Of a stretch of 64,000 nucleotides of DNA, positions 61,817 through 64,000 are shown piece after piece. This DNA comes from Eubacteriaceae bacterium CHKCI004. Its GTDB lineage: Bacteria; Bacillota; Clostridia; Lachnospirales; Lachnospiraceae. How positions within the stretch are numbered: position 1 is the first letter of the stretch; each line of letters starts with the position of its first letter. A model generated the notes under the pieces. The model saw only the letters and a list, made by a program, of their open reading frames with translations. It had not been told where the DNA came from and did no database searches. The translations under genes were made by a program, and so were the position numbers. The stretch is taken from the NCBI GenBank assembly GCA_900016875.1, contig FCNR01000053.1:1-64000 (forward strand). Reading direction: 5' to 3'.

Positions 61817-62641
61817 ATGCCGGATTGGGTGACAAACTTTTTTGGTGGATTTTCTATTGGGCTGGCAAACACAATCTGGAAGGCAGCCATGGCACTAATC
61901 GGTGGGCTATTAGGAACGCCGCCGCAGGATTTCTCGCCGGATGCCTGGAACTTTGTCGAACGCACGCTGTATCCGTGGTCTCTATCCATTGGGGTATCCC
62001 TGCTGAACCTGTTTTTTCTCATCGCCATTTGCCGGGCAGTCAGTGACCTCCACCATAACATCACCCTGGAAATGACGATTGAAGCCTTTGTCAAGATCGT
62101 GGTTGCCAATGTCATTTTCCTGAACCTGTTCCTTCTGATGCGGCTGATCCTGTCGATTGCGGCAGCTATGGTGGGGGAAGTATTCACAACACAGAGTGCA
62201 GATCTGATCGTAGATGAGATGGATATCGGTTCGACACTGTTTTATCTGCTCTTCGGTATCTTCTTTGTACTGGTGGCGATCGTTTGCAGTTTTCTGCTCC
62301 TACTGACGGTCTATAGCCGCTATATCAAGATTTATCTGCTGATCGTACTGGCGCCATTTGCCTTGCCGACACTCATCGGTGGCAGGGAAACGGAGCGGAC
62401 ATTTTATGCCTGGCTAAAAACTTTTTTGTTAAATGCATTTGAGATCGTGGCGATCGCCCTGACCATGGCGATATCATTTAAGATCATCAATGCCGGCATC
62501 TCCGTTTTTGAAGGCTCCGGCCTGATGGGGGAAGCAGTCGATGGATTTTGGGATGCATTGAACGCCCTGTTTACGATGATCTTTATGACGGCCAGTGTGA
62601 AAGGAGTAAACAGCCTGCTGGCAAAAGCCCTGGCATTATAG
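61817..62641 (+). CDS. TrbL/VirB6-like conjugation membrane protein
   Basis: A 274-aa polytopic membrane protein with about six hydrophobic segments (LLNLFFLIAICRAV, FYLLFGIFFVLVAIVCSFLL and KIYLLIVLAPFALPTLI among others). The plan fits the TrbL/VirB6 inner-membrane core of type IV secretion. GGAGG lies 12 nt before the start. It precedes PrgI and VirB4 in the usual order. Confidence 0.8.
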   Translation: MPDWVTNFFGGFSIGLANTIWKAAMALIGGLLGTPPQDFSPDAWNFVERTLYPWSLSIGVSLLNLFFLIAICRAVSDLHHNITLEMTIEAFVKIVVANVIFLNLFLLMRLILSIAAAMVGEVFTTQSADLIVDEMDIGSTLFYLLFGIFFVLVAIVCSFLLLLTVYSRYIKIYLLIVLAPFALPTLIGGRETERTFYAWLKTFLLNAFEIVAIALTMAISFKIINAGISVFEGSGLMGEAVDGFWDALNALFTMIFMTASVKGVNSLLAKALAL

Positions 62642-62674
62642 AGTTTTGATTAGGAAAAGAAGGGAGAAGATACG

Positions 62675-63064
62675 ATGAAGATTGACATAAACGATGATTT
62701 TGATACGACGTTTCAGAATGAAATATTTGCCGGATTTACACTCAAACAGTGCGTTGCTGCAGGTATTGGGCTGGTGGCCGGGTTTGGTTCCGCGATTGCT
62801 TTGTATCATTATACGGGCCTTCCGATCGTTCAGTGTACCTATATCGTAGTGCCTGTAATGGTACCGTTTTGTGCGGCTGGCTTTTTCACATATCAGGGAA
62901 AATCTCCTGTAAAAATTTTAAAAGAGATATGGTTCGTCCATCAGACGGAGCGCCTGACCTATCAGGCGGCGGAGCAGCCGGAAAATATAGGCCGGGTATT
63001 TACCATGAAGAGGAACCTGCCCAAAAGGAAGAAAGGAAGGAGGAAAGGCCATGGCCATATTTAA
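62675..63064 (+). CDS. PrgI-family conjugation protein
   Basis: A 129-aa protein. KIDINDDFDTTFQNEIFAGF and the basic-rich middle with two hydrophobic segments (about 28-48 and 52-72) fit the PrgI family of Gram-positive type IV secretion. GGGAGA lies upstream. It overlaps the VirB4 gene by 14 nt. Confidence 0.82.
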   Translation: MKIDINDDFDTTFQNEIFAGFTLKQCVAAGIGLVAGFGSAIALYHYTGLPIVQCTYIVVPVMVPFCAAGFFTYQGKSPVKILKEIWFVHQTERLTYQAAEQPENIGRVFTMKRNLPKRKKGRRKGHGHI

Positions 63065-64000
63065 TGCGGACGTCCGGTTCAGGGACCAGAAACGGATGAG
63101 CCTGCCGGTTGTCAAAGTCCCGAAAAATGTCCGGGAAGCCTTTCACATTGACATGCTCTATGAGAATGGTATCGCCAAACTGGAAAAGGGAAAGAAGAAT
63201 TGCCTGTATGACCGATGTTATCTGTTTGAGGAGATCAATTACATCAACAAGGATGATGGGGAAAAGACCCGTTTTTTAAACCAGTTTATGGCTTGGTTGA
63301 AGGCCATGAACGTGGATTTTAAAATGACAGTCGCTAATGAGTATCAATCTGCGGCAGATTTTATCCGGAAATACCGATCCAACAAAAATAAAGAAAGCTA
63401 TCCGGAGACGGAAAAAGGGATCCGGGACTGGATCGAGGAAAAAATGGGGGAATCCAACCCCAACGTGACCACCTATCGGTATCTGACCGTCTCCTGCCGG
63501 GCGGAGACCCAGGCGGAGGCGGTCATCCTGCTAAATGCCATCGACACGGTCATCCACGACATGTTCCGGGCATGGCGGGGACAAGTCATGCGGCTGTCAG
63601 CCAAAGAACGGCTTTTCTGTCTCCATTCCCTGCTCCGCCCGGGAAAAAAGGAGGAGGAAGCCTATCTGTCTTTTGGGAAAGGACACGACTGGAAGAATGA
63701 CATCCTGCCCCGGACCATCCGTCAGAAAAGCAACTTTCTTGTTTTGGACGATACCTATGTGTCTGTCCTGTTCGGGCATAAATACCGGGGATCCATCGAC
63801 GCGGACAGTTTTATCCGGAGCTTTTCCCATATGGAGTTCCCGTCTTTTTTGACGCTGGACTATGCGCCGGTGCTTCCGGACATTATCGAGGACAAGCTGG
63901 GGTCTGCGTCCATGAACAATGAGCGTGCCATCAGCAACGAGGAAGAAAAAAAGCGAAAACGGAACCAGATCTCTACCGGTCCATCCTACCGCCTGCAGAA
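63051..64000 (+). CDS. VirB4-family conjugation ATPase, N-terminal part
   Basis: At least 316 residues run off the window end. ADVRFRDQKRMSLPVVKVPK, DMLYENGIAKLEKGKKNCLY and NYINKDDGEKTRFLNQFMAW are the conserved N-terminal region of VirB4/TraE ATPases of Tn1549-like elements. The P-loop domain lies beyond the window. The start is ATG 63051 with AGGAGGAAAGG upstream, inside the end of prgI. It powers DNA transfer at the membrane. Confidence 0.88.
   Translation, partial: MAIFNADVRFRDQKRMSLPVVKVPKNVREAFHIDMLYENGIAKLEKGKKNCLYDRCYLFEEINYINKDDGEKTRFLNQFMAWLKAMNVDFKMTVANEYQSAADFIRKYRSNKNKESYPETEKGIRDWIEEKMGESNPNVTTYRYLTVSCRAETQAEAVILLNAIDTVIHDMFRAWRGQVMRLSAKERLFCLHSLLRPGKKEEEAYLSFGKGHDWKNDILPRTIRQKSNFLVLDDTYVSVLFGHKYRGSIDADSFIRSFSHMEFPSFLTLDYAPVLPDIIEDKLGSASMNNERAISNEEEKKRKRNQISTGPSYRLQ

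Larger units (their letters stand above)
38408..64000 (+). mobile_element. Integrative and conjugative element, Tn1549-like, left part (extends past the window)
   Basis: From an HTH gene near 38.6 kb onward, every gene is of mobile-element type: ParA, ParB, sortase B, SSB, RepA-like initiator, regulators, surface adhesins, then TrbL/VirB6, PrgI and VirB4. The gene set is that of ICEs of the Tn1549/CTn type in Firmicutes (established knowledge). The left edge lies between the CYTH gene (start 38407) and the HTH gene (38601). No direct repeat marking an attachment site can be proved because the right end is absent, and the integrase, relaxase and VirD4 genes are outside the window. Confidence 0.75.

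Overview
This window looks like a chromosome segment of a Gram-positive, gut-type Clostridia, most likely a member of the Lachnospiraceae. The support is gene content: a Firmicutes-type tRNA cluster, CvfB, a FatA-type acyl-ACP thioesterase, a 'chorion class high-cysteine' small protein, an LD-transpeptidase with a long N-terminal region, and a Tn1549-like conjugative element. No species can be named from the sequence alone.

Layout. (1) 1-810: tail of a tRNA operon with nine tRNAs (Asn partial, Glu, Thr, Met, Asp, Val, Leu, Arg, Gln) closed by a strong terminator. (2) 1.0-10.0 kb: housekeeping and accessory genes (thioesterase, CvfB, CPBP protease, pyrG, nucleotidyltransferase, two AraC regulators) and a decayed operon at 6.2-7.0 kb holding truncated glycerol-1-phosphate-dehydrogenase-like and sugar-isomerase-like genes. 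(3) 10.05-26.4 kb: one long signalling cluster. It starts at a good promoter and encodes a zinc-ribbon P-loop GTPase-like protein, a large membrane protein resembling GTPase-associated protein 1 (GAP1), a tandem-HTH protein, an FHA protein, FtsW/RodA, a transpeptidase PBP, a divergent kinase, a PP2C phosphatase, a Ser/Thr kinase, a VWA protein and several unknowns. This is the most system-like part of the chromosomal backbone and appears to join phospho-signalling and a GTPase switch to peptidoglycan synthesis. (4) 26.6-28.8 kb: an AT-rich, probably acquired Schlafen/AlbA-type gene and the high-cysteine protein. (5) 29.1-38.4 kb: aminotransferase, murF, a type IIA topoisomerase pair, LD-transpeptidase and CYTH protein.

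(6) 38.5 kb to the right edge: the left part of an integrative and conjugative element (ICE) that runs out of the window. It has an HTH protein, ParA/ParB, a 400-bp non-coding region with a very large inverted repeat, class B sortase, SSB, a RepA-like initiator followed by iteron-like palindromes (a plasmid-style replication and partition module), regulators (AraC, two Cro/CI-type, BlaI type), a P-loop kinase, membrane proteins, a secreted Ig-like protein, a 2053-residue repeat adhesin and a second cell-wall-anchored protein, then the mating-channel genes (VirB2-like, TrbL/VirB6-like, PrgI, VirB4). Relaxase, VirD4 and integrase are not in the window.

The most striking unexplained signal is a 17-bp palindrome, GTACTGAAWTTCAGTAC, found 14 times (13 exact and one 2-base variant) between 42.4 and 58.8 kb and nowhere else in the window. 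It sits at gene junctions, usually 14-30 nt before the next start codon, four times supplying the stop codon of the gene before it and once extended to a perfect 29-bp palindrome lying between a Shine-Dalgarno sequence and its start codon. A degenerate copy overlaps the promoter of a Cro/CI-type regulator inside the element.
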